DNA of 64,000 nucleotides from Primula veris (GCA_963682055.1 OY821741.1:23258711-23322710), one strand, 5' to 3'. Positions 15,001-28,734 are shown, numbered from the stretch's first letter. The notes: generated by a model not told the origin, from the sequence alone. Program-made: numbers and translations.

Positions 15001-18000
15001 GATTAAAGGCCATCACAGCCCAAATACTTAATAAGATTCCTACATTGTTCAAAGGGATGAGAAATGAAGTGAGCAAGTTCAAATGCCGAAAGTCTCATTA
15101 AATAGGATTAAAGGCCATCACAGCCCAAACCCTTAATAAGACTCTGACATTGAGCAGTTGAATGAACGAGAAAGCATTTGAGCATGTTCAAGATTGATGT
15201 CGAAAATCTCATTAAGTAGGATCAAAGGCCATCATAGCCCAAATACTTAATAAGATTCCTACATTGATTAAAGGGATGAGAAATGAAGTGAGCAAGTTCA
15301 AATGCCGAAAGTCTCATTAAATAAGATTAAAGGCCATCACAGCCTATTAGACTCTGACATTGAGCAGTTGAATGAACGAGAAAGCAACTGAGCATGTTCA
15401 AGCTCGTTGTCGAAAATCTCATTAAGTAGGATTAAAGGCCATCACAGCCCAAATACTTTATAAGATTCCTACATTGATTAAAGGAATGAGAAATGAAGTG
15501 AGCAAGTTCAAATTCCGAAAGTCTCATTAAATACGATTAAAGGCCATCACAGCCCAAACCTTTAATATGACTCTGACATTGAGCAGTTGAATGAACGAGA
15601 AAGCAACTAAGCATGTTCAAGATCGATGTCGAAAATCTCATTAAGTAGGATTAAAGGCCATCACAGCCTAAATACTTAATAAGATTCCAACATTGATTAA
15701 AGGGATGAGAAATGAAGTGAGCAAGTTCAAATGCCGAAAGTCTCATTAAATACGATTAAAGACCATCACAGCCCAAACCCTTAATAAGACTCTGACATTG
15801 AGCAGTTGAATGAACGAGAAAGCAACTGAGCATGTTCAAGATTGATGTCGAAAATCTCATTAAATAGGATTAAAGGCCATCACAGCCCAAATACTTAATA
15901 AGATTCCTACATTGTTCAAAGGGATGAGAAATGAAGTGAGCAAGTTCAAATGCCGAAAGTCTCATTAAATAGGATTAAAGGCCATCACAGCCCAAACCCT
16001 TAATAAGACTCTGACATTGAGCAGTTGAATGAACGAGAAAGCAAGTGAGCATGTTCAAGATTGATGTCGAAAATCTCATTAAGTAGGATTAAAGGCCATC
16101 ACAGCCCAAATACTTAATAAGATTCCTACATTGTTCAAAGGGATGAGAAATGAAGTGAGCAAGTTCAAATGCCAAAAGTCTCATTAAATAGGATTAAAGG
16201 CCATCACAGCCCAAACCCTTAATAATAAGACTCTGACATTGAGCAGTTGAATGAACGAGAAAGCAACTGAGCATGTTCAAGCTCGATGTCGAAAATCTCA
16301 TTAAGTAGGATTAAAGGCCATCACAGCCCAAATACTTAATAAGATTCCAACATTGATTAAAGGGATGAGAAATGAAGTGAGCAAGTTCAAATGCCGAAAG
16401 TCTCATTAAATACGATTAAAGGCCATCACAGCCCAAACCCTTAATAAGACTCTGACATTGAGCAGTTGAATGAACGAGAAAGCAACTGAGCATGTTCAAG
16501 ATTGATGTCGAAAATCTCATTAAGTAGGATTAAAGGCCATCACAGCCCAAATACTTAATAAGATTCCTACATTGTTCAGAGGGATGAGAAATGAAGTGAG
16601 CAAGTTCAAATGCCGAAAGTCTCATTAAATATGATTAAAGGCCATCACAGCCTAAACCCTTAATAAGACTCTGACATTGAGCAGTTGAATGAACGAGAAA
16701 GCAAGTGAGCATGTTCAAGATTGATGTCGAAAATCTCATTAAGTAGGATTAAAGGCCATCACAGCCCAAATACTTAATAAGATTCCTACATTGTTCAAAG
16801 GGATGAGAAATGAAGTGAGCAAGTTCAAATGCCAAAAGTCTCATTAAATAGGATTAAAGGCCATCACAGCCCAAACCCTTAATAAGACTCTGACATTGAG
16901 CAGTTGAATGAACGAGAAAGCAACTGAGCATGTTCAAGATTGATGTCGAAAATCTCATTAAGTAGGATTAAAGGCCATCACAACCCAAATACTTAATAAG
17001 ATTCCTACATTGTTCAAAGGGATGAGAAATGAAGTGAGCAAGTTCAAATGCCGAAAGTCTCATTAAATAGGATTAAAGGCCATCACAGCCCAAACCCTTA
17101 ATAAGACTCTGACATTGAGCAGTTGAATGAACGAGAAAGCAACTGAGCATGTTCAAGATTGATGTCGAAAATCTCATTAAGTAGGATTAAAGGCCATCAC
17201 AGCCCAAATACTTAATAAGATTCCTACATTGTTCAAAGGGATGAGAAATGAAGTGAGAAAGTTTAAATGCCAAAAGTCTCATTAAATAGGATTAAAGGCC
17301 ATCACAGCCCAAACCCTTAATAAAACTCTGACATTGAGCAGTTGAATGAAGGAGAAAGCAACTGAGCATATTCAAGCACGATGTCGAAAATCTCATTAAG
17401 TTGGATTAAAGGCCATCACAGCCCAAATCCTTAATAAGATTCCTACATTGTTCAAAGGAATGAGAAATGAAGTGAGCAAGTTCAAATGCCGAAAGTCTCA
17501 TTAAATAAGATTAAAGGCCATCACAGCCCAAACCCTTAATAAGACTCTGACATTGAGCAGTTGAATGAACGAGAAAGCAAGTGAGCATGTTCAAGATTGA
17601 TGTCTAAAATCTCATTAAGTAGGATTAAAGGCCATCACAGCCCAAATACTAAATAAGATTCCTACATTGTTCAAAGGGATGAGAAATGAAGTGAGCAAGT
17701 TCAAATGCCGAAAGTCTCATTAAATATGATTAAAGGCCATCACAGCCCAAACCCTTAATTCTGACATTGAGCAGTTGAATGAACGAGAAAGCAACTGAGC
17801 ATGTTCAAGCTCGATGTCGAAAATCTCATTAAGTAGGATTAAAGGCCATCTTAGCCCAAATCCTTAATAAGATTCCTACATTCTACAGAGGTTTGAGAAA
17901 TAAAGTGAGCAAGTTCAAATGCCGAAAGTCTCATTAAATACGATTAAAGGCCATCACTGCCCAAACCCTTAATAAGACTCTGACATTGAGCAGTTGAATG

Positions 18001-21000
18001 AACAAGAAAGCAACTGAGCATGTTCAAGATCGATGTCGAAAATCTCATTAAGTAGGATTAAAGGCCATCACAGCCCAAATACTTAATAAGATTCCTACAT
18101 TGTTCAAAGGGATGAGAAATGAATTGAGCAAGTTCAAATGCCGAAAGTCTCATTAAATAGGATTAAAGGCCATCACAGCCCAAACCCTTAATAAGACTCT
18201 GACATTGAGCAGTTGAATGAACGAGAAAGCATTTGAGCATGTTCAAGATTGATGTCGAAAATCTCATTAAGTAGGATCAAAGGCCATCATAGCCCAAATA
18301 CTTAATAAGATTCCTACATTGATTAAAGGGATGAGAAATGAAGTGAGCAAGTTCAAATGCCGAAAGTCTCATTAAATAAGATTAAAGGCCATCACAGCCT
18401 ATTAGACTCTGACATTGAGCAGTTGAATGAACGAGAAAGCAAGTGAGCATGTTCAAGATTGATGTCGAAAATCTCATTAAGTAGGATTAAAGGCCATCAC
18501 AGCCCAAATACTTAATAAGATTCCTACATTATTCAAAGGGATGAGAAATGAAGTGAGCAAGTTCAAATGCCAAAAGTCTCATTAAATAGGATTAAAGGCC
18601 ATCACAGCCCAAACCCTTAATAAGACTCTGACATTGAGCAGTTGAATGAACGAGAAAGCAACTGAGCATGTTCAAGCTCGATGTCGAAAATCTCATTAAG
18701 TAGGATTAAAGGCCATCACAGCCCAAATACTTAATAAGATTCCAACATTGATTAAAGGGATGAGAAATGAAGTGAGCAAGTTCAAATGCCGAAAGTCTCA
18801 TTAAATACGATTAAAGACCATCACAGCCCAAACCCTTAATAAGACTCTGACATTGAGCAGTTGAATGAACGAGAAAGCAACTGAGCATGTTCAAGATTGA
18901 TGTCGAAAATCTCATTAAGTAGGATTAAAGGCCATCACAGCCCAAATACTTTATAAGATTCCTACATTGATTAAAGGAATGAGAAATGAAGTGAGCAAGT
19001 TCAAATTCCGAAAGTCTCATTAAATACGATTAAAGGCCATCACAGCCCAAACCTTTAATATGACTCTGACATTGAGCAGTTGAATGAACGAGAAAGCAAC
19101 TAAGCATGTTCAAGATCGATGTCGAAAATCTCATTAAGTAGGATTAAAGGCCATCACAGCCTAAATACTTAATAAGATTCCAACATTGATTAAAGGGATG
19201 AGAAATGAAGTGAGCAAGTTCAAATGCCGAAAGTCTCATTAAATACGATTAAAGACCATCACAGCCCAAACCCTTAATAAGACTCTGACATTGAGCAGTT
19301 GAATGAACGAGAAAGCAACTGAGCATGTTCAAGATTGATGTCGAAAATCTCATTAAGTAGGATTAAAGGCCATCACAGCCCAAATACTTAATAAGATTCC
19401 TACATTGTTCAAAGGGATGAGAAATGAAGTGAGCAAGTTCAAATGCCAAAAGTCTCATTAAATAGGATTAAAGGCCATCACAGCCCAAACCCTTAATAAG
19501 ACTCTGACATTGAGCAGTTGAATGAACGAGAAAGCAACTGAGCATGTTCAAGCTCGATGTCGAAAATCTCATTAAGTAGGATTAAAGGCCATCACAGCCC
19601 AAATACTTAATAAGATTCCAACATTGATTAAAGGGATGAGAAATGAAGTGAGCAAGTTCAAATGCCGAAAGTCTCATTAAATACGATTAAAGGCCATCAC
19701 AGCCCAAACCCTTAATAAGACTCTGACATTGAGCAGTTGAATGAACGAGAAAGCAACTGAGCATGTTCAAGATTGATGTCGAAAATCTCATTAAGTAGGA
19801 TTAAAGGCCATCACAGCCCAAATACTTAATAAGATTCCTACATTATTCAAAGGGATGAGAAATGAAGTGAGCAAGTTCAAATGCCAAAAGTCTCATTAAA
19901 TAGGATTAAAGGCCATCACAGCCCAAACCCTTAATAAGACTCTGACATTGAGCAGTTGAATGAACGAGAAAGCAACTGAGCATGTTCAAGCTCGATGTCG
20001 AAAATCTCATTAAGTAGGATTAAAGGCCATCACAGCCCAAATACTTAATAAGATTCCAACATTGATTAAAGGGAAGAGAAATGAAGTGAGCAAGTTCAAA
20101 TGCCGAAAGTCTCATTAAATACGATTAAAGACCATCACAGCCCAAACCCTTAATAAGACTCTGACATTGAGCAGTTGAATGAACGAGAAAGCAACTGAGC
20201 ATGTTCAAGATTGATGTCGAAAATCTCATTAAGTAGGATTAAAGGCCATCACAGCCCAAATACTTTATAAGATTCCTACATTGATTAAAGGAATGAGAAA
20301 TGAAGTGAGCAAGTTCAAATTCCGAAAGTCTCATTAAATACGATTAAAGGCCATCACAGCCCAAACCTTTAATATGACTCTGACATTGAGCAGTTGAATG
20401 AACGAGAAAGCAACTAAGCATGTTCAAGATCGATGTCGAAAATCTCATTAAGTAGGATTAAAGGCCATCACAGCCTAAATACTTAATAAGATTCCAACAT
20501 TGATTAAAGGGATGAGAAATGAAGTGAGCAAGTTCAAATGCCGAAAGTCTCATTAAATACGATTAAAGACCATCACAGCCCAAACCCTTAATAAGACTCT
20601 GACATTGAGCAGTTGAATGAACGAGAAAGCAACTGAGCATGTTCAAGATTGATGTCGAAAATCTCATTAAGTAGGATTAAAGGCCATCACAGCCCAAATA
20701 CTTAATAAGATTCCTACATTGTTCAAAGGGATGAGAAATGAAGTGAGCAAGTTCAAATGCCGAAAGTCTCATTAAATAGGATTAAAGGCCATCACAGCCC
20801 AAACCCTTAATAAGACTCTGACATTGAGCAGTTGAATGAACGAGAAAGCAACTGAGCATGTTCAAGATTGATGTCGAAAATCTCATTAAGTAGGATTAAA
20901 GGCCATCACAGCCCAAATACTTAATAAGATTCCTACATTGTTCAAAGGGATGAGAAATGAAGTGAGAAAGTTTAAATGCCAAAAGTCTCATTAAATAGGA

Positions 21001-23699
21001 TTAAAGGCCATCACAGCCCAAACCCTTAATAAGACTCTGACATTGAGCAGTTGAATGAACGAGAAAGCAACTGAGCATATTCAAGCACGATGTCGAAAAT
21101 CTCATTAAGTTGGATTAAAGGCCATCACAGCCCAAATCCTTAATAAGATTCCTACATTGTTCAAAGGAATGAGAAATGAAGTGAGCAAGTTCAAATGCCG
21201 AAAGTCTCATTAAATAAGATTAAAGGCCATCACAGCCCAAACCCTTAATAAGACTCTGACATTGAGCAGTTGAATGAACGAGAAAGCAAGTGAGCATGTT
21301 CAAGATTGATGTCTAAAATCTCATTAAGTAGGATTAAAGGCCATCACAGCCCAAATACTAAATAAGATTCCTACATTGTTCAAAGGGATGAGAAATGAAG
21401 TGAGCAAGTTCAAATGCCGAAAGTCTCATTAAATATGATTAAAGGCCATCACAGCCCAAACCCTTAATAAGACTCTGACATTGAGCAGTTGAATGAACGA
21501 GAAAGCAACTGAGCATGTTCAAGCTCGATGTCGAAAATCTCATTAAGTAGGATTAAAGGCCATCTTAGCCCAAATCCTTAATAAGATTCCTACATTCTAC
21601 AGAGGTTTGAGAAATAAAGTGAGCAAGTTCAAATGCCGAAAGTCTCATTAAATACGATTAAAGGCCATCACAGCCCAAACCCTTAATAAGACTCTGACAT
21701 TGAGCAGTTGAATGAACAAGAAAGCAACTGAGCATGTTCAAGATCGATGTCGAAAATCTCATTAAGTAGGATTAAAGGCCATCACAGCCCAAATACTTAA
21801 TAAGATTCCTACATTGTTCAAAGGGATGAGAAATGAATTGAGCAAGTTCAAATGCCGAAAGTCTCATTAAATAGGATTAAAGGCCATCACAGCCCAAACC
21901 CTTAATAAGACTCTGACATTGAGCAGTTGAATGAACGAGAAAGCATTTGAGCATGTTCAAGATTGATGTCGAAAATCTCATTAAGTAGGATCAAAGGCCA
22001 TCATAGCCCAAATACTTAATAAGATTCCTACATTGATTAAAGGGATGAGAAATGAAGTGAGCAAGTTCAAATGCCGAAAGTCTCATTAAATAAGATTAAA
22101 GGCCATCACAGCCTATTAGACTCTGACATTGAGCAGTTGAATGAACGAGAAAGCAAGTGAGCATGTTCAAGATTGATGTCGAAAATCTCATTAAGTAGGA
22201 TTAAAGGCCATCACAGCCCAAATACTTAATAAGATTCCTACATTATTCAAAGGGATGAGAAATGAAGTGAGCAAGTTCAAATGCCAAAAGTCTCATTAAA
22301 TAGGATTAAAGGCCATCACAGCCCAAACCCTTAATAAGACTCTGACATTGAGCAGTTGAATGAACGAGAAAGCAACTGAGCATGTTCAAGCTCGATGTCG
22401 AAAATCTCATTAAGTAGGATTAAAGGCCATCACAGCCCAAATACTTAATAAGATTCCAACATTGATTAAAGGGATGAGAAATGAAGTGAGCAAGTTCAAA
22501 TGCCGAAAGTCTCATTAAATACGATTAAAGACCATCACAGCCCAAACCCTTAATAAGACTCTGACATTGAGCAGTTGAATGAACGAGAAAGCAACTGAGC
22601 ATGTTCAAGATTGATGTCGAAAATCTCATTAAGTAGGATTAAAGGCCATCACAGCCCAAATACTTTATAAGATTCCTACATTGATTAAAGGAATGAGAAA
22701 TGAAGTGAGCAAGTTCAAATTCCGAAAGTCTCATTAAATACGATTAAAGGCCATCACAGCCCAAACCTTTAATATGACTCTGACATTGAGCAGTTGAATG
22801 AACGAGAAAGCAACTAAGCATGTTCAAGATCGATGTCGAAAATCTCATTAAGTAGGATTAAAGGCCATCACAGCCTAAATACTTAATAAGATTCCAACAT
22901 TGATTAAAGGGATGAGAAATGAAGTGAGCAAGTTCAAATGCCGAAAGTCTCATTAAATACGATTAAAGACCATCACAGCCCAAACCCTTAATAAGACTCT
23001 GACATTGAGCAGTTGAATGAACGAGAAAGCAACTGAGCATGTTCAAGATTGATGTCGAAAATCTCATTAAGTAGGATTAAAGGCCATCACAGCCCAAATA
23101 CTTAATAAGATTCCTACATTGTTCAAAGGGATGAGAAATGAAGTGAGCAAGTTCAAATGCCGAAAGTCTCATTAAATAGGATTAAAGGCCATCACAGCCC
23201 AAACCCTTAATAAGACTCTGACATTGAGCAGTTGAATGAACGAGAAAGCAAGTGAGCATGTTCAAGATTGATGTCGAAAATCTCATTAAGTAGGATTAAA
23301 GGCCATCACAGCCCAAATACTTAATAAGATTCCTACATTGTTCAAAGGGATGAGAAATGAAGTGAGCAAGTTCAAATGCCAAAAGTCTCATTAAATAGGA
23401 TTAAAGGCCATCACAGCCCAAACCCTTAATAAGACTCTGACATTGAGCAGTTGAATGAACGAGAAAGCAACTGAGCATGTTCAAGCTCGATGTCGAAAAT
23501 CTCATTAAGTAGGATTAAAGGCCATCACAGCCCAAATACTTAATAAGATTCCAACATTGATTAAAGGGATGAGAAATGAAGTGAGCAAGTTCAAATGCCG
23601 AAAGTCTCATTAAATACGATTAAAGACCATCACAGCCCAAACCCTTAATAAGACTCTGACATTGAGCAGTTGAATGAACGAGAAAGCAACTGAGCATGT

Positions 23700-26600
23700 T
23701 CAAGATTGATGTCGAAAATCTCATTAAGTAGGATTAAAGGCCATCACAGCCCAAATACTTAATAAGATTCCTACATTGTTCAGAGGGATGAAAAATGAAG
23801 TGAGCAAGTTCAAATGCCGAAAGTCTCATTAAATATGATTAAAGGCCATCACAGCCCAAACCCTTAATAAGACTCTGACATTGAGCAGTTGAATGAACGA
23901 GAAAGCAAGTGAGCATGATCAAGCTCGATGTCGAAAATCTCATTAAGTAGGATTAAAGGCCATCTTAGCCCAAGTCCTTAATAAGATTCCTACATTGTTC
24001 AGAGGGATGAGAAATGAAGTGAGCAAGTTCAAATGCCGAAAGTCTCATTAAATATGATTAAAGGCCATCACAGCCCAAACCTTTAATATGACTCTGACAT
24101 TGAGCAGTTGAATGAACGAGAAAGCAACTAAGCATGTTCAAGATCGATGTCGAAAATTTCATTAAGTAGGATTAAAGGCCATCACAGCCTAAATACTTAA
24201 TAAGATTCCAACATTGATTAAAGGGATGAGAAATGAAGTGAGCAAGTTCAAATGCCGAAAGTCTCATTAAATAGGATTAAAGGCCATCACAGCCCAAACC
24301 CTTAATAAGACTCTGACATTGAGCAGTTGAATGAACGAGAAAGCAACTGAGCATGTTCAAGATTGATGTCGAAAATCTCATTAAGTAGGATTAAAGGCCA
24401 TCACAGCCCAAATACTTAATAAGATTCCTACATTGTTCAAAGGGATGAGAAATGAAGTGAGCAAGTTCAAATGCCGAAAGTCTCATTAAATAGGATTAAA
24501 GGCCATCACAGCCTAAACCCTTAATAAGACTCTGACATTGAGCAGTTGAATGAACGAGAAAGCAAGTGAGCATGTTCAAGATTGATGTCGAAAATCTCAT
24601 TAAGTAGGATTAAAGGCCATCACAGCCCAAATACTTAATAAGATTCCTACATTGTTCAAAGGGATGAGAAATGAAGTGAGCAAGTTCAAATGCCAAAAGT
24701 CTCATTAAATAGGATTAAAGGCAATCACAGCCCAAACCCTTAATAAGACTCTGACATTGAGCAGTTGAATGAAGGAGAAAGCAACTGAGCATATTCAAGC
24801 ACGATGTCGAAAATCTCATTAAGTAGGATTAAAGGCCATCACAGCCCAAATCCTTAATAAGATTCCTACATTGTTCAAAGGGATGAGAAATGAAGTGAGC
24901 AAGTTCAAATGCCGAAAGTCTCATTAAATAAGATTAAAGGCCATCACAGCCCAAACCCTTAATAAGACTCTGACATTGAGCAGTTGAATGAACGAGAAAG
25001 CAAGTGAGCATGATCAAGCTCGATGTCGAAAATCTCATTAAGTAGGATTAAAGGCCATCTTAGCCCAAGTCCTTAATAAGATTCCTACATTGTTCAGAGG
25101 GATGAGAAATGAAGTGAGCAAGTTCAAATGCCGAAAGTCTCATTAAATATGATTAAAGGCCATCACAGCCCAAACCTTTAATATGACTCTGACATTGAGC
25201 AGTTGAATGAACGAGAAAGCAACTAAGCATGTTCAAGATCGATGTCGAAAATTTCATTAAGTAGAATTAAAGGCCATCACAGCCTAAATACTTAATAAGA
25301 TTCCAACATTGATTAAAGGGATGAGAAATGAAGTGAGCAAGTTCAAATGCCGAAAGTCTCATTAAATAGGATTAAAGGCCATCACAGCCCAAACCCTTAA
25401 TAAGACTCTGACATTGAGCAGTTGAATGAACGAGAAAGCAACTGAGCATGTTCAAGATTGATGTCGAAAATCTCATTAAGTAGGATTAAAGGCCATCACA
25501 GCCCAAATACTTAATAAGATTCCTACATTGTTCAAAGGGATGAGAAATGAAGTGAGCAAGTTCAAATGCCGAAAGTCTCATTAAATAGGATTAAAGGCCA
25601 TCACAGCCTAAACCCTTAATAAGACTCTGACATTGAGCAGTTGAATGAACGAGAAAGCAAGTGAGCATGTTAAAGATTGATGTCGAAAATCTCATTAAGT
25701 AGGATTAAAGGCCATCACAGCCCAAATACTTAATAAGATTCCTACATTGTTCAAAGGGATGAGAAATGAAGTGAGCAAGTTCAAATGCCAAAAGTCTCAT
25801 TAAATAGGATTAAAGGCAATCACAGCCCAAACCCTTAATAAGACTCTGACATTGAGCAGTTGAATGAAGGAGAAAGCAACTGAGCATATTCAAGCACGAT
25901 GTCGAAAATCTCATTAAGTAGGATTAAAGGCCATCACAGCCCAAATCCTTAATAAGATTCCTACATTGTTCAAAGGGATGAGAAATGAAGTGAGCAAGTT
26001 CAAATGCCGAAAGTCTCATTAAATAAGATTAAAGGCCATCACAGCCCAAACCCTTAATAAGACTCTGACATTGAGCAGTTGAATGAACGAGAAAGCAAGT
26101 GAGCATGATCAAGCTCGATGTCGAAAATCTCATTAAGTAGGATTAAAGGCCATCTTAGCCCAAGTCCTTAATAAGATTCCTACATTGTTCAGAGGGATGA
26201 GAAATGAAGTGAGCAAGTTCAAATGCCGAAAGTCTCATTAAATATGATTAAAGGCCATCACAGCCCAAACCTTTAATATGACTCTGACATTGAGCAGTTG
26301 AATGAACGAGAAAGCAACTAAGCATGTTCAAGATCGATGTCGAAAATTTCATTAAGTAGAATTAAAGGCCATCACAGCCTAAATACTTAATAAGATTCCA
26401 ACATTGATTAAAGGGATGAGAAATGAAGTGAGCAAGTTCAAATGCCGAAAGTCTCATTAAATAGGATTAAAGGCCATCACAGCCCAAACCCTTAATAAGA
26501 CTCTGACATTGAGCAGTTGAATGAACGAGAAAGCAACTGAGCATGTTCAAGATTGATGTCGAAAATCTCATTAAGTAGGATTAAAGGCCATCACAGCCCA

Positions 26601-27923
26601 AATACTTAATAAGATTCCTACATTGTTCAAAGGGATGAGAAATGAAGTGAGCAAGTTCAAATGCCGAAAGTCTCATTAAATAGGATTAAAGGCCATCACA
26701 GCCTAAACCCTTAATAAGACTCTGACATTGAGCAGTTGAATGAACGAGAAAGCAAGTGAGCATGTTAAAGATTGATGTCGAAAATCTCATTAAGTAGGAT
26801 TAAAGGCCATCACAGCCCAAATACTTAATAAGATTCCTACATTGTTCAAAGGGATGAGAAATGAAGTGAGCAAGTTCAAATGCCAAAAGTCTCATTAAAT
26901 AGGATTAAAGGCAATCACAGCCCAAACCCTTAATAAGACTCTGACATTGAGCAGTTGAATGAAGGAGAAAGCAACTGAGCATATTCAAGCACGATGTCGA
27001 AAATCTCATTAAGTAGGATTAAAGGCCATCACAGCCCAAATCCTTAATAAGATTCCTACATTGTTCAAAGGGATGAGAAATGAAGTGAGCAAGTTCAAAT
27101 GCCGAAAGTCTCATTAAATAAGATTAAAGGCCATCACAGCCCAAACCCTTAATAAGACTCTGACATTGAGCAGTTGAATGAACGAGAAAGCAAGTGAGCA
27201 TGATCAAGCTCGATGTCGAAAATCTCATTAAGTAGGATTAAAGGCCATCTTAGCCCAAGTCCTTAATAAGATTCCTACATTGTTCAGAGGGATGAGAAAT
27301 GAAGTGAGCAAGTTCAAATGCCGAAAGTCTCATTAAATATGATTAAAGGCCATCACAGCCCAAACCTTTAATATGACTCTGACATTGAGCAGTTGAATGA
27401 ACGAGAAAGCAACTAAGCATGTTCAAGATCGATGTCGAAAATTTCATTAAGTAGGATTAAAGGCCATCACAGCCTAAATACTTAATAAGATTCCAACATT
27501 GATTAAAGGGATGAGAAATGAAGTGAGCAAGTTCAAATGCCGAAAGTCTCATTAAATAGGATTAAAGGCCATCACAGCCCAAACCCTTAATAAGACTCTG
27601 ACATTGAGCAGTTGAATGAACGAGAAAGCAACTGAGCATGTTCAAGATTGATGTCGAAAATCTCATTAAGTAGGATTAAAGGCCATCACAGCCCAAATAC
27701 TTAATAAGATTCCTACATTGTTCAAAGGGATGAGAAATGAAGTGAGCAAGTTCAAATGCCGAAAGTCTCATTAAATAGGATTAAAGGCCATCACAGCCTA
27801 AACCCTTAATAAGACTCTGACATTGAGCAGTTGAATGAACGAGAAAGCAAGTGAGCATGTTCAAGATTGATGTCGAAAATCTCATTAAGTAGGATTAAAG
27901 GCCATCACAGCCCAAATACTTAA
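23700..27923. repeat. 1,095-bp higher-order repeat (5 dimers), left of the insertion
   Basis: Linked private variants recur every 1,095 bp. The variant TGATCAAGCTCG is seen at 23916, 25011 and 26106. GCCTAAACCC is at 24511, 25606, 26701 and 27796. GGCAATCACAG recurs from about 24719 at 1,095-bp steps. 1,095 is exactly five 219-bp dimers. About four copies lie here and the pattern continues right of the retrotransposon. Copies read as nearly identical, so this is a recent local amplification. Confidence 0.85.
27919..27923. other. Target site duplication, left copy (CTTAA)
   Basis: The five bases CTTAA just before the left LTR are repeated just after the right LTR at 45318-45322. Removing the element and one copy restores the normal B half-unit sequence AATACTTAATAAG. 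Five base pairs is the usual duplication for Ty3/gypsy integrases. Confidence 0.95.
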
Positions 27924-28491
27924 TGATAAAGCCATAACTTTGGTCGGTTGCGTTAGGCTTTTCAACAAAGATAAAATGACAAATCGATCGAGAATAAATG
28001 ATGCTTCCTGATCTTTATTATGACTCGGATTCTTGTCCTTGTTCGGACTATTACACTTGTTCGGATTCGTATTCCGATTTTACAATTATGCTCGATATAA
28101 CTATTTAATCTCTCGTCTTGATCTTTCTCCTCTTTTACTCGATGCTCGGCTGTCTTTTCTCGGTTTGTTTCTTGAAGTGATATGCTTTGGTTAGTTTCTC
28201 TCTTTTCTTAACTTCTCTCTATATTTTTTGGATAGATTTTCTGGTCCTTTTCTAGGAGGGGTAGTGGGCTATTTATAGGCAACTGCGCCTTCTAGGATAG
28301 TGACAAATGTCTTCATCCCAGGGATTTCTCAGACAAGGGTCCCCCTTTGATTGGGCTTGGGCTTTGTGTTGTAGCCCCTCAATCCCTACAACCAATATGA
28401 GATGACCCATTTAAGCGTTGGATGCCCATTTATAAAGTGGGTTGATTATGACCCGAATAAAATATTCGGGTCTGATTTTTGTGTTCTATCA
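27924..28491 (-). repeat. 3' LTR (568 bp)
   Basis: This is the copy of the 5' LTR at the left end. It contains the same minus-strand TATA box (28269-28279), AATAAA signal (28014-28019) and hairpin (28451-28471). It lies upstream of the first plus-strand small gene. The plus-strand sequence TTTATAAAG near its inner end could also resemble a TATA box, but nothing supports its use. Confidence 0.95.
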
Positions 28492-28512
28492 AGTGCTCCC
28501 TGACTTCCTCGG
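28492..28512 (-). other. Probable polypurine tract
   Basis: On the minus strand the sequence just before the 3' LTR is purine-rich (GAGGAAGTCAGGGAGCACT). The position, directly against the LTR start TGATAG, is where plus-strand priming is expected. The tract is short and interrupted by pyrimidines, so the exact primer is unclear. Confidence 0.5.
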
Positions 28513-28673
28513 CGTGGTTTCCATGTCGGGGGAGTCATGTTCGGTTTGTCGAGAACGTTACTTCGGTCTTATTTTTCCAAATGCTTCATCGAGAAATGCA
28601 ATAGACTCGTGACGGTTCCCAGGGGGGCACATTTAATGTTTCCTATCCTAATATCTTCTTTCGAGGAAAACTC
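28492..28673 (+). promoter_or_regulatory. Upstream region of small gene 1
   Basis: These 180 bases between the 3' LTR and the first TATA box hold no open frame. They start with the polypurine tract of the element on the other strand and should contain the proximal promoter of small gene 1. I recognise no specific factor site. Confidence 0.3.
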
Positions 28674-28682
28674 CTATAAAGG
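28674..28682 (+). promoter_or_regulatory. TATA box of small gene 1
   Basis: CTATAAAGG lies 60 bases before the ATG at 28735, which would leave a leader of about 30 bases. Confidence 0.6.
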
Positions 28683-28734
28683 GGTGTGCTCCCTCCATAA
28701 TTAGGCATCTTACTACTAATTTGTCCTTGACATA

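Larger units (their letters stand above)
1..27923. repeat. 219-bp dimeric satellite array, left part
   Basis: This is an uninterrupted tandem array. The start TGCCGAAAGTCTC recurs at 1, 220, 439, 658 and 877, giving a 219-bp period. Each period has two related halves: A (about 114 bp, beginning TGCCGAAAG) and B (about 105 bp, beginning TGTCGAAAA). The first 65 or so bases of A and B are nearly the same and share the block GGCCATCACAGCCC; the rest is diverged, and A is 9 bp longer. About 127 dimers fit in this part. There is no gene, no other transposon and no array edge. Units differ by a limited set of linked single-base variants, which define higher-order blocks. It is typical plant satellite DNA; centromeric, pericentromeric or subtelomeric location cannot be told from the sequence. 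Confidence 0.97.

Noticed and set aside
1..27923. CRISPR-like array of regular repeats and spacers
   Set aside because: The whole 219-bp unit repeats, with no unique spacers, and the setting is a plant genome with an LTR retrotransposon.
28014..28280. Plus-strand gene or promoter inside the 3' LTR
   Set aside because: The TATA box and AATAAA in the LTR are best on the minus strand and match the orientation of gag-pol; no plus-strand frame is present.
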